From the NCBI GenBank assembly GCA_041568335.1, contig JBFFZZ010000010.1, forward strand, positions 1 to 25,294: a stretch of DNA of 25,294 bases, written 5' to 3'. The notes under the pieces are model-generated. The model ran no database searches. It worked only from the letters and a program-made list of their open reading frames with translations, and was not told the DNA's origin. Shown piece by piece: positions 9,477-17,546 of the stretch. Both the position numbers and the translations under genes were made by a program. The stretch comes from WVWW01 sp041568335 (lineage in GTDB: Bacteria; Acidobacteriota; Polarisedimenticolia; Polarisedimenticolales; Polarisedimenticolaceae). Position 1 is the stretch's first letter; each line of letters starts with the position of its first letter.

Positions 9477-10571
9477 TCATCGCAGTTTCAACGTGGCCAG
9501 CGCCAGCAGCGCGAAGATGATCGCCATGATCCAGAAACGGATCACCACTTTGCTTTCACTCCAACCACTCAATTCGAAATGGTGATGCAACGGCGCCATG
9601 CGGAAAATCCGGCGGCCGCGCAGCTTGAAGGAACCGACCTGCAGGATCACGGACAGGACCTCGAGCACGAACAACCCGCCGACGAGGATCAACAGCAGCT
9701 CCTGCTTGATCAGGATCGCCACCGTACCCAGCGCGCCACCCATCGCCATCGATCCGACGTCGCCCATGAAGATCTCCGCCGGATGGCTGTTGAACCACAG
9801 GAACCCGAGACAGGCGCCCAGGACCGCCCCGCAAAAGACCGTCAGCTCGGCGACACCCTTGACCGTGAAAATGCCGAGGTAGTCGGCGACGATGGCGTGA
9901 CCCGCGGCGTAGACCAGCACCGTGAACGCGGTCCACGCGATCAGCAACGATCCGATCGCCAGCCCGTCCAGACCGTCGGTCAGGTTGACCGCGTTGCTCG
10001 ACGCGACCAGCACGAGCACCACGATTCCCACATAAAACCAGCCGAAATCCGGTGTGAAATTCTTGAAGAACGGGAAGATCATCTGCGTGGTGAACACACC
10101 CGCCGCCGCCAGCTGGTGTAACGCGATGCCGATCACCAGGGCCGTGCCGATCTGTAGGCCGAACTTGGTCCGCGCACGCAGGCCGAGGTTCCGTTTCCTG
10201 GCGACCTTGAGGTAGTCGTCGATGAACCCGATGCCGCCGAACGCGATCGTCGATCCGATCGCGATCCACGTGAAGCGGTTGCTCGGATCGGCCCACAGGA
10301 CGGTGGGCAAGACAACCGCGGTGATGATCAGCAGGCCGCCCATCGTGGGGGTGCCTTTCTTGGAGTGATGCGACGCGGGACCTTCCTCCCGTATCTCCTG
10401 ACCGATCTGGAACTGCTGCAGGCGCCGGATCATCCAGGGTCCGAGCAGCAAGGCGACCAGCAGCGCGGTCAGTGTCGACATCGCGGTGCGGAACGTGATG
10501 TAACGGAACACGTTGAACGCGCCGATCTGGTCCTGCAGCCCCCACTCGAGATACAGCAGGTAGTAGATCAT
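9477..10571 (-). CDS. mraY: MraY, phospho-MurNAc-pentapeptide translocase
   Basis: Inner-membrane enzyme that transfers phospho-MurNAc-pentapeptide from UDP to undecaprenyl phosphate, making lipid I. It has 364 residues, the usual length, from ATG 10571. Motifs: SKKGTPTMGG (70-79), the aspartate pair in GFIDDYLKV (D118, D119), NLTDGLDGL (196-204), FMGDVGS, and the histidine motif APLHHHFE near the C-terminus. About ten transmembrane segments are visible. The ATG overlaps the murF stop (ATGA) and is preceded by GAGG. The longer open frame towards 10997 is antisense-like shadow within murF. Confidence 0.97.
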   Translation of the reverse strand: MIYYLLYLEWGLQDQIGAFNVFRYITFRTAMSTLTALLVALLLGPWMIRRLQQFQIGQEIREEGPASHHSKKGTPTMGGLLIITAVVLPTVLWADPSNRFTWIAIGSTIAFGGIGFIDDYLKVARKRNLGLRARTKFGLQIGTALVIGIALHQLAAAGVFTTQMIFPFFKNFTPDFGWFYVGIVVLVLVASSNAVNLTDGLDGLAIGSLLIAWTAFTVLVYAAGHAIVADYLGIFTVKGVAELTVFCGAVLGACLGFLWFNSHPAEIFMGDVGSMAMGGALGTVAILIKQELLLILVGGLFVLEVLSVILQVGSFKLRGRRIFRMAPLHHHFELSGWSESKVVIRFWIMAIIFALLALATLKLR

Positions 10572-12004
10572 TGGCCGACCTCGTGGTTCACCGGGGCCGG
10601 GCCTTCCGGGGCCGAGTGCGGCGCAAGCTCTTCGACGAGCCGCTGGACGACGCGCTCGAGATGCATGCTGCGCGAGCCCTTGACCACGATCAGGTCGCCA
10701 TCGCTGAGGAACTCGACAATCGATTGGGTCGCCTTGTCCACGTCCGGGTGGTGATGGACCTCCGGGACGCCGGCCCGTCGCGCAGCCTCGGCCGCGCCCC
10801 GCGAGAGTTTCCCGATCGTCACCAGCATCCCGATCCCGGACGAACCGCAGCGCTTGCCCACCTCGCGATGGAGCGCCGGCCCGAGTTGGCCCAGCTCGAG
10901 CATGTCGCCCATGATCAGGACGCGGCGTCCACGCGGGTCCGATTGGCGCAAGGTCTCGAGCACCGACGCCATCGCCGACGGGCTGGCGTTGTAACAATCG
11001 TCGACGACCTGGATGTTGCGACGCAGGTTGTGCACCTGGCCGCGGCCCTTGTCCGGGCGGAGCTGCTCGATCTTCTGCGCGGCGCCTTCGAGATCGCCGC
11101 CCGCCGCGGCGATCGTGGCCAACGCCGCGAGCGCGTTGAGCGCCGCGTGTCCACCGCCGATCCTGAGCTGGAGCCGCATCGAGCGGCCGTTGTGATTGAC
11201 GGTCAGGCCGGCACCGGGAACAAACCGGTTGTCCAGAGCTTCGAGCCGCAGATCCGTCCCGACGTCGTGGCCGAATGTCACCTGGGGGCCGATGTGTCGA
11301 GTCGCCTGCACGCGGACGTGGACGTCATCCTGGTTCACGACCGCGATCGCGTCGTCACGCATCAGCGCGAACAGCTCGCCTTTCGCGGCCGCGATGTCCT
11401 CGAGCGAGCTGAAGTTCTCGAGGTGCGCCGCCCGAACGTTGGTCACGAGCCCGATGTCGGGGTCGACTATCTCCGTGAGGTGCGCGATCTCGCCGGCCGC
11501 GCTCATCGCGATCTCAAGCACGATCATCTCGATGTCGTCGGGGCAGGCGAGCAAGGTCAGGGGAACACCGAGATGATTGTTGAAATTGCCCGGCGTGCGG
11601 TAGACCCGGAACCCGGCGGTCAAACCCTCGGCGACCATTTCTTTCGTCGTGGTCTTGCCGTTGCTACCGGTGATCGCGATCCAGGTCGCTGCGGAGAAGC
11701 GCTTGCGCATGGCTCGACCGCAGTCGGCGAGGGCGGCAACGGTGTCCTCGACCTGAATCAGCACACCGGGAGCGTTCTCCAAGTCGGGGACGTGTTGCAC
11801 GATCCCGACGACGGCTCCCGCGGCGCGTGCTTCGCCGAGGAATCGGTGCCCGTCGGAGCGTTCGCTCGTGATGGCGAAGAATGCGGACTCCCGCTCGAGG
11901 CGTCGCGAATCGATCCCGTACGTCACGACCCGGGTCGACTCGTCCCCGCGGACGATCTGTCCACCGCAAGCCTGCGCGAGATCGCCGGCGCTCAGCTCAG
12001 GCAT
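10568..12004 (-). CDS. murF: MurF, D-alanyl-D-alanine-adding ligase
   Basis: Cytoplasmic ATP-dependent ligase that adds the D-Ala-D-Ala dipeptide to the UDP-MurNAc-tripeptide, completing the pentapeptide. It has 478 residues from ATG 12004, which overlaps murE by 8 bp and has GGAGG six bases upstream. Mur ligase layout: N-terminal substrate domain with GIDSRRL, ATP loop ITGSNGKTTT at 111-120, then NNHLGVPLTLL and the C-terminal motif DDCYNASPSAM, which is characteristic of MurF. The dipeptide supplier Ddl is not in this window. Confidence 0.96.
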   Translation of the reverse strand: MPELSAGDLAQACGGQIVRGDESTRVVTYGIDSRRLERESAFFAITSERSDGHRFLGEARAAGAVVGIVQHVPDLENAPGVLIQVEDTVAALADCGRAMRKRFSAATWIAITGSNGKTTTKEMVAEGLTAGFRVYRTPGNFNNHLGVPLTLLACPDDIEMIVLEIAMSAAGEIAHLTEIVDPDIGLVTNVRAAHLENFSSLEDIAAAKGELFALMRDDAIAVVNQDDVHVRVQATRHIGPQVTFGHDVGTDLRLEALDNRFVPGAGLTVNHNGRSMRLQLRIGGGHAALNALAALATIAAAGGDLEGAAQKIEQLRPDKGRGQVHNLRRNIQVVDDCYNASPSAMASVLETLRQSDPRGRRVLIMGDMLELGQLGPALHREVGKRCGSSGIGMLVTIGKLSRGAAEAARRAGVPEVHHHPDVDKATQSIVEFLSDGDLIVVKGSRSMHLERVVQRLVEELAPHSAPEGPAPVNHEVGQ

Positions 12005-13496
12005 GCGCGCCTCCACCTCGGGTCTCGAGACACTCCGCGGCGACTTCCCGGTCGTCGAAACGCTCGACACGCGGGCCGATCGTCTGGGTCGTCTCGTGTC
12101 CCTTGCCCGCGATCACGATCAGGTCGCGGTCGTCGGCTTCCTCGATGGCCAGCCGGATGGCCTTGCGCCGATCGACCTCGCAACGAATCTCCGCGCCGGT
12201 CACCCGCGCGGCGCCGGCACGCACCTCATCCACGATCTTCTGCGGGTCCTCGCCCCGCGGATTGTCCGACGTGATGAAACTGACATCCGCCTGCTCCGCG
12301 GCGACCCGCCCCATCTCGGCGCGCTTGCCTCGGTCGCGATCACCGCCACAACCGTAGACCGCGAGCACCCGACCGGGGGAAAGCGAGCGCGCCAATTTCA
12401 ATACCCGCTCCAGCGCATCCGGTGTATGCGCGTAATCGACCCACACCCCGAACGGCTGACCCCGATCGATGCGTTCGACGCGTCCTGGGACACCGCGCAG
12501 GTGGCGCAGACCGGCCGCGATCGACGGAGCGTCGTACCCGAGGCAAACGGCACATGCCGCCGCCGCCGCCGCGTTGTCGAGGTTGAACTTCCCGGGAAGC
12601 GAAAGCTCGATCTCGAACACACCGTCGGGCCCCGTCAGCGTCGCGGTCGATCCGTCCAGCCGGCACATCTCATCGCTCAACCGCACATCCGCGGTATCCG
12701 CTCGTCCGAAGCGCAACGTCGCGGCCCGCGTCCGCCGCGCCAGCCGCTCGCCCCACGGCGAGTCGGCGGAGATCACGGCGCGATCGCGCGGACCGAGTTC
12801 TTCGAACAGCCGCGCCTTGGCGTCGAAGTAAGCGTGTTCACTTTCGTAGTAGTCGAGGTGATCGCGCGTCAGGTTGAGGAACGCGGAGACGGCGAAACGC
12901 GCGCCGTGGACTCGGTCGAGGCTCAAGGCATGCGACGACACCTCCATCGCCACGACCTCCGCGCCCGCGCCACGCATCGTGTCGAGGATGCGAAAGAGAT
13001 CGGTCGCCTCGGGCGTCGTGCGTTCGAGGGACTCCTCCAAGTCGCCGTAGGCGAAACCGGTGGTCCCGATCCGCCCGGCTCGCTTGCCCGCGGACTGCGC
13101 GATCGACTGGACCATGTAGGAGACGGTCGTCTTACCGTTGGTACCGGTGATCCCGACCAGCGTCAGCGCCTCGTCCGGTCGTCCGTAGAATTCCTTCGAG
13201 ATCGGCCCCGTGGCCCGCCGCGGTTCGTCGACACGAACCCAGGCGATGCGCGGGTCCACTTGAGCCGGCCGCGGCGACGCCGCGACGACCGCGCACGCCC
13301 CACGCTCGATCGCCTGCGGTACGAAGCGCTCCCCATGGACGTTCTCGCCCGCCAGGGCGAAGAAGAGATCACCCTGACCCACGCGCCGCGAATCGAGTTG
13401 CACGCCGCGGATCTCGGGATCGACCTCGAGCGAGTCGAGAGGCACGATGGACGCGCCCTCGAGGAGGTCGGACAGTCTGGGGCTCGCGACGCTCAT
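11997..13496 (-). CDS. murE: MurE, UDP-MurNAc-tripeptide synthetase (meso-DAP type)
   Basis: Cytoplasmic ATP-dependent ligase that adds the third stem amino acid. It has 499 residues from ATG 13496, which overlaps the ftsI stop as ATGA, with GAGGG upstream. N-terminal substrate motif GVQLDSRRV (31-39), ATP loop GITGTNGKTT (115-124), probable carbamylated lysine K227 in YFDAKARLF, and C-terminal domain with DYAHTPDALE. The motif DNPR at 411-414 (TSDNPRGEDP) is the known signature for meso-diaminopimelate, as opposed to the lysine-adding type. This points to an A1-gamma, Gram-negative type wall. Confidence 0.96.
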   Translation of the reverse strand: MSVASPRLSDLLEGASIVPLDSLEVDPEIRGVQLDSRRVGQGDLFFALAGENVHGERFVPQAIERGACAVVAASPRPAQVDPRIAWVRVDEPRRATGPISKEFYGRPDEALTLVGITGTNGKTTVSYMVQSIAQSAGKRAGRIGTTGFAYGDLEESLERTTPEATDLFRILDTMRGAGAEVVAMEVSSHALSLDRVHGARFAVSAFLNLTRDHLDYYESEHAYFDAKARLFEELGPRDRAVISADSPWGERLARRTRAATLRFGRADTADVRLSDEMCRLDGSTATLTGPDGVFEIELSLPGKFNLDNAAAAAACAVCLGYDAPSIAAGLRHLRGVPGRVERIDRGQPFGVWVDYAHTPDALERVLKLARSLSPGRVLAVYGCGGDRDRGKRAEMGRVAAEQADVSFITSDNPRGEDPQKIVDEVRAGAARVTGAEIRCEVDRRKAIRLAIEEADDRDLIVIAGKGHETTQTIGPRVERFDDREVAAECLETRGGGAHA

Positions 13497-15472
13497 CCCG
13501 AATCCCTCGCCCGCAGATCGCACACGCCGCCCGGTGGCAGGGCCGTTCCCGGCGCCGGTGACTGGGAGATCACCTTTCCGCTTCCGTCCACACGCACTCG
13601 ATACCCGTGTGCCGAGAGTGTCGCGATGGCCTCGCGCAGTGTCCGTCGCCGCACATCCGGGACGCGCCCGGGTGTCCGGACGGCGAGTTTTGACGCGCCA
13701 TCGGCCGTTTTCGCCGCCCTCGGGGGAAGGCCCACGCTCAGCGGCGGTTCGGAATCTTTCGGCACCCTGAGGTATTGCAAGGCTTCGGCCAAGATGCGGC
13801 CGAACACCGGTGCGGCGATCTCACCACCCTGACGGCGAGTGCCGCGCGGCGAATCCAGCATCACGAGCACGACCAGAGCCGGATCGCTGGCCGGCGCGAA
13901 GCCGACGAACGAGGCGATGAATTCGTCCTCGGAGTACCCTTCACCCTTGGCCCGGGCCTTCTGGGCGGTTCCCGATTTGCCGGCGACGCGATAACCCGGC
14001 AGACGTGCCGAGGTACCCGACCCCTTCTCGACGACCGCTTCGAGCATCGAGCGCACCGTCCCTGCCGTGCGCGTGGATACGACGCGATACGCCGGAGCGG
14101 GCTCGAACAACGCCACGCGGCCGTCGGCGTCCTGTGTTCCCAGACCGATGCGTGGCTCGACACGCACCCCGTCGTTGGCGATCGTCGCCATCGCCGAGGC
14201 GATCTGTAACGCGGTCGCACCGATCTCCTGGCCGAACGAGACCGAGTCGTGGGTGAAATCGCTCCACTTCTCGATGCGGGTGACCTTCCCCGGTGATTCC
14301 GCCGGCAGCTCGATCCCCGTGCGGCGGCCGAAACCGAAACGCAGGATCCCCTCGCGCAACGTCGCGGCGTCGAGACGGCGGTTGATCTTGGTCATGCCGA
14401 TGTTGCTCGACTTGGCCATGATCATGCTCGGGGTCAGCATGCCGTTCTTCGAAACGTCGTTGATCACACGGTTGTAGCGCGTGCGGTACGGGTTGCCGTC
14501 GTGACAGTAGATGCGTTCCCCGAGGTCGACCTTGCCGTTCTCGACAGCAAGCGCCATGGGGACGATCTTGAACGTGGAACCGGGTTCGAAGTAGTGCTCG
14601 ATGGCTCGATTCGCCCGCGCATCCACGCGTGCCCGGCGTTTGCCGCCGAGGTCGATCGTCGGCCGGTTGGCCATCGCCAGAACCTGACCCGTCTCCGGAT
14701 CGAGCATCACCGACATCGCGGCTTTCGCGCCGGTGCCGCGCATGGCCGCGTCGAGCTCGCGTTCCAGCAGGTGCTGCAACGAGAGGTCCAGCGTCAACCG
14801 GACGTCGGAGGACTGCCGGGCGGGCTCGCGTACGGGTTGGCGGATCAAACCGTCGCGCGCATCGCGCAGCACCAGGTAAGTCGTGGGATCGCCCTGCAAC
14901 GTTTCGTTGAACCGGCTCTCGGTTCCCGCGACGCCGTTGCCGTCGATATCGGCAAACCCGATCACGTGCGATGCGACGCGGCCACGCGGATAAAACCGCT
15001 TGGTTTCGGGCTCAAAGCCGAACGGCTTGTCTCCACCGATGGCGAGCAACGGTTCGCGGTCGTCGGTTTCCTGGCCGAGCCGTTCGACCTCACGGGCAAT
15101 TTCCGGCTCGAGGAAGCGGTGCAAGTAGACGAACGACTTTTTCGAGCTCAGCTCGGCGACGATGTCCCGGTGCGACATCGCGATCTTCCCGGAGAGCACA
15201 CGAGCGGCAGCCTGCGGATCTTTCACCCGCTTGGGATGCGCGTAGAACGATCGCGTCTTCAGGCTGACCGCGAGTGTCCGGCCATGCCGGTCGAGCAACG
15301 CACCGCGCCGCGCCTGCAATGTGAAGACGTCCTTGTGTTGTTCCGTGGCCCGTGCGGTAAAGCGCTGATGATGCGTCACCTGCAGACCGTACAGCCTCGC
15401 ACCGACCGCGAGCGCAGTCAGACCGACACAGAAACACACCACGATGAGCCGGAATCGAAGTACCCGCGGCAT
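13493..15472 (-). CDS. ftsI: FtsI/PBP3-type septal transpeptidase with one C-terminal PASTA domain
   Basis: Monofunctional class B penicillin-binding protein that cross-links septal peptidoglycan, partner of FtsW. It has 659 residues from ATG 15472. One membrane anchor lies at about 8-28, then the PBP dimerisation domain (RRGALLDRHGRTLAVS near 55-70, about 50-215). The transpeptidase domain (about 245-565) has all three active-site motifs: STFK (S299, K302), SSN (355-357) and KSGT (499-502). A proline-rich linker leads to a single PASTA repeat at about 602-655 (GRVPDVRRRTLREAI ... VISQSPAPGT). It is longer than enterobacterial FtsI because of this repeat. It lies 3 bp after ftsL; no good ribosome binding site is visible, so translation may be coupled. 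Confidence 0.95.
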   Translation of the reverse strand: MPRVLRFRLIVVCFCVGLTALAVGARLYGLQVTHHQRFTARATEQHKDVFTLQARRGALLDRHGRTLAVSLKTRSFYAHPKRVKDPQAAARVLSGKIAMSHRDIVAELSSKKSFVYLHRFLEPEIAREVERLGQETDDREPLLAIGGDKPFGFEPETKRFYPRGRVASHVIGFADIDGNGVAGTESRFNETLQGDPTTYLVLRDARDGLIRQPVREPARQSSDVRLTLDLSLQHLLERELDAAMRGTGAKAAMSVMLDPETGQVLAMANRPTIDLGGKRRARVDARANRAIEHYFEPGSTFKIVPMALAVENGKVDLGERIYCHDGNPYRTRYNRVINDVSKNGMLTPSMIMAKSSNIGMTKINRRLDAATLREGILRFGFGRRTGIELPAESPGKVTRIEKWSDFTHDSVSFGQEIGATALQIASAMATIANDGVRVEPRIGLGTQDADGRVALFEPAPAYRVVSTRTAGTVRSMLEAVVEKGSGTSARLPGYRVAGKSGTAQKARAKGEGYSEDEFIASFVGFAPASDPALVVLVMLDSPRGTRRQGGEIAAPVFGRILAEALQYLRVPKDSEPPLSVGLPPRAAKTADGASKLAVRTPGRVPDVRRRTLREAIATLSAHGYRVRVDGSGKVISQSPAPGTALPPGGVCDLRARDSG

Positions 15473-15475
15473 CCC

Positions 15476-15892
15476 CTACTCGAACCGCCGCGGTCGCGGG
15501 GACGCGGATCCCGACGTGCCTTCGGGCACGCGTGCCAGCATCGTGTCACCGCCCGCATCCTCGAAGGGAACGATGACGATCTCCGTTGCTTCCGGTCGCT
15601 CCAGCCGCTTTCGAGCCGCCCACCGTTCGATGCTGTGCATCGAGGCGACGGCCGCTTGACGCACCTCGAGCCTCCGTTCCAGCTCGTCGAGGTCCTCGCG
15701 CTGACGTTCGATCGATTCGATCTCGTAGGACAGCTGCAGACAGGTGTTCTGCTCGTACAGGTAGACGCCGGCCGGCACGAGAGCGGCACCGAACATCAAC
15801 AACGCGGCCCACAAGCCGCGGGCGCGCTGAACGTCCCGTTCGCGGACCAGCGCGCGATTCCTCCAGCGGCGCTCACTTCGGTTGCCAGCCAT
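15476..15892 (-). CDS. ftsL: FtsL-like cell division protein
   Basis: Small bitopic inner-membrane protein expected to join FtsB and FtsQ and to activate FtsWI. It has 138 residues: a basic cytoplasmic tail (1-25), one membrane segment (about 27-45), a heptad-like region rich in Glu/Arg/Leu (about 47-82) that should form a coiled coil, and a short C-terminal tail with Pro and Gly. Primary sequence in this family is hardly conserved, so the call rests on topology, size and position between rsmH and ftsI. The ATG lies 6 bp after rsmH. GAGAGG upstream is rather far (about 13 bases). Confidence 0.85.
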   Translation of the reverse strand: MAGNRSERRWRNRALVRERDVQRARGLWAALLMFGAALVPAGVYLYEQNTCLQLSYEIESIERQREDLDELERRLEVRQAAVASMHSIERWAARKRLERPEATEIVIVPFEDAGGDTMLARVPEGTSGSASPRPRRFE

Positions 15893-15898
15893 CGGTCG

Positions 15899-16870
15899 TC
15901 ACAGCCTCTCGGCGACGCGCAGACGGGCGCTGCGCGCGCGCGGGTTGCGGTCGATCTCTTCCTCGGATGGCCGAACCGGCCGGGTGGTCACGACGCGGAT
16001 CAGGTTCTCCTTGCCGCAGCCGCAGACCGGGAGCTTCGGCGGACAGCTGCAGCGGTTGGCCAAGGCGCGCATCGAGGTCTTGATCGCTCGATCCTCGAGC
16101 GAGTGATACGAGATGAAGGCGAGCCGGCCGCCCCTCGGGAGCATCGAGACGGCGTCGCTCACCAGCTGCTCCAAACCCTCGATTTCCCCGTTCACGGCGA
16201 TGCGCAGCGCCTGGAACGTCCGCGTGGCCGGATGGATCCTGTAGCGGCGCGCCGCCGGTCCGGCGACGCGTTCCACCAGCTGCGCGAGCTGGACTGTCCG
16301 GACCAGCGGACCGCGCTCCCGTTCGCGCACGATTGCGCGTGCGATCGCCCCCGACTGGCGCTCCTCTCCCCAGCGGGAGAGCATGCGGCGTAGATCGGTC
16401 TCCCCGATCCGCGCCAGCAATTCGGCCGCGCTCTCGCCGCGCCCGGGATCCATACGCATGTCGAGCGGTGCGTCGTGGCGGAACGAAAAACCGCGTTCGG
16501 CCCGTTCGAGCTGCATCGAGGAAACACCGAGGTCGAACAGCATCGCGTGACACGCGTACACGTCCGCATCCCGCAGCAGTTGCACGAGGTTTTCGTGACG
16601 GCCGTGCAACGGGACGAACCGATCGCCGAAGCGGCCGAGCCGTTTCCAGGCGAGCTCCAGCGCCTCGAAGTCCCGATCGATACCGAACAACCGGCCGTCG
16701 GGCGCGATCGCCTCGAGCAACCGCAGCGCGTGACCCCCGGCCCCCAGCGTCGCGTCGACCACCGTGGCGCCGGGAGCCGGTGCCAGCAGCTCGATCGTCT
16801 CGTCCAGCAGGACCGGACGATGTGCGGGTCGGTCGCCCACCCGTCTCTCCTCGTGCGGCGCGGGCTGCAT
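15899..16870 (-). CDS. rsmH: RsmH (MraW), 16S rRNA m4C1402 methyltransferase
   Basis: SAM-dependent methyltransferase that N4-methylates C1402 of 16S rRNA, fine-tuning the ribosomal P site. It has 323 residues from ATG 16870, near the usual size. HRPVLLDETIELL at 17-29 is the standard N-terminal signature, followed by the SAM motif VVDATLGAGGHA (37-48), FDLGVSSMQL, the internal helical insertion domain, and FISYHSLEDR. The C-terminal part holds the cysteine-rich stretch CSCPPKLPVCGCG, a known feature of this family. Its start overlaps the mraZ stop as TGATG, indicating coupled translation. Confidence 0.97.
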   Translation of the reverse strand: MQPAPHEERRVGDRPAHRPVLLDETIELLAPAPGATVVDATLGAGGHALRLLEAIAPDGRLFGIDRDFEALELAWKRLGRFGDRFVPLHGRHENLVQLLRDADVYACHAMLFDLGVSSMQLERAERGFSFRHDAPLDMRMDPGRGESAAELLARIGETDLRRMLSRWGEERQSGAIARAIVRERERGPLVRTVQLAQLVERVAGPAARRYRIHPATRTFQALRIAVNGEIEGLEQLVSDAVSMLPRGGRLAFISYHSLEDRAIKTSMRALANRCSCPPKLPVCGCGKENLIRVVTTRPVRPSEEEIDRNPRARSARLRVAERL

Positions 16871-17310
16871 CAGAAACCGAGCGCGGCCAGCTCACGGAGA
16901 TCGTCGTCGGTGAGCGGGTCGCGTTTGAGCGCCTCCTCGAAGGAGCCGCGATTCCAAACTTCAAGGAAATTCTGCTGGCCGAGCACGGCGACGTCGCCGC
17001 TCAACTCGGCCTTGTCTCTCAACAGCGGATGGATCAGGATGCGTCCGTTGGCATCCATCACCGCGCGTTGGCCGAAATAATTCAGGCTCGTGCGCAGTTT
17101 CGTGACCAGCGGCTGGACCGACGAGGCGGCGAGCATCTTGTCCTCCAGGTCGGCGTAGACTTGCATCGGGTAGATCCGCGCCGACGAACCGCGGAGGCTG
17201 GTGACGAAGAACTCGTTGCCGTAGGTGGGCTCGATGACCGAACGGAAAGCTGCCGGGAGCTTCAACCGCCCCTTTTCATCGATCTTGGCGAGACTGTTAC
17301 CCCGCAGCAT
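16870..17310 (-). CDS. mraZ: MraZ, transcriptional regulator of the dcw cluster
   Basis: DNA-binding AbrB-like protein that forms ring-shaped multimers and controls its own operon, either as repressor or activator depending on the species. It has 146 residues from ATG 17310, with GGGGAG six bases upstream. The two swapped-hairpin half-domains each have the DxxxR signature: DEKGR (11-15) and DANGR (86-90). It is the first gene of the long minus-strand cluster and overlaps rsmH by one base. The repeats at 17427-17450 in its leader are probable binding sites. The open frame continues upstream to 17562 but crosses the promoter, so it is not taken. Confidence 0.96.
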   Translation of the reverse strand: MLRGNSLAKIDEKGRLKLPAAFRSVIEPTYGNEFFVTSLRGSSARIYPMQVYADLEDKMLAASSVQPLVTKLRTSLNYFGQRAVMDANGRILIHPLLRDKAELSGDVAVLGQQNFLEVWNRGSFEEALKRDPLTDDDLRELAALGF

Positions 17311-17426
17311 GGGTCTCCCCACCCGATTCGACCCTCGACTTTTTCGCACCGACGGCCGTGCCAACACCCGCCGGAACTTGCCGCCTGTGTTCTGCCAAGA
17401 AGAAGCGGAACGGGGACTTTGATGGT

Positions 17427-17450
17427 CCACTTTGTTCCACTTTCGACCAC
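17427..17450 (-). promoter_or_regulatory. mraZ: Probable MraZ binding boxes (three GTGG repeats)
   Basis: On the minus strand GTGG occurs at 17450-17447, 17440-17437 and 17430-17427, an exact 10-bp period, and the second and third copies extend to AAAGTGG. Known MraZ operators are short direct repeats of this kind (GTGGG/TGGGN in E. coli, AAAGTG-type in mollicutes) with about one helical turn between them. They start at about +1 of the promoter described at 17458-17486, a position suited to repression. Binding is inferred. Confidence 0.75.
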
Positions 17451-17457
17451 CGGCCCA

Positions 17458-17486
17458 ATTATGGGGATGGGGTCGCGGGGTGTCAA
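17458..17486 (-). promoter_or_regulatory. mraZ: Sigma-70 type promoter of the dcw operon
   Basis: On the minus strand TTGACA at 17486-17481 is a perfect -35 box, followed by a 17-bp spacer and CATAAT at 17463-17458 (five of six -10 bases). Transcription would start near 17451, giving a leader of about 140 nt before mraZ. It is the best promoter-like sequence in the window and correctly placed for the 15-gene minus-strand cluster. Confidence 0.8.
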
Positions 17487-17492
17487 CACCCC
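17477..17492. repeat. 16-bp palindrome over the mraZ -35 box
   Basis: GGGGTGT and ACACCCC form perfect 7-bp inverted arms around a 2-bp centre (CA). The palindrome covers the -35 hexamer of the mraZ promoter and lies 54 bp before the divergent PLP-enzyme gene. It looks like a dimeric operator, but no known repressor can be named from the sequence. Confidence 0.55.
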
Positions 17493-17546
17493 TAATAAAG
17501 AGAAAACGCCCGGAAAAAGGCGAAAGTAGAGCGACAAGGAGAAGGG

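Noticed and set aside
11868..13832. Long plus-strand open frame opposite murE and neighbours (also 7116-8336, 10571-12274 and 14501-16393)
   Set aside because: All lie antisense to Mur/Fts genes and show no recognisable domain; GC-driven absence of stops explains them.
17357..17364. Minus-strand TTGGCACG resembling a sigma-54 -24 box in the mraZ leader
   Set aside because: At the required spacing there is GG and not the -12 GC; a GC appears only two bases further on. The sigma-70 promoter upstream is far better.
17505..17525. Possible small terminator-like hairpin (minus strand CGCC...GGCG followed by TTTT)
   Set aside because: Only a 4-bp stem with an 8-base loop, and no gene ends there.
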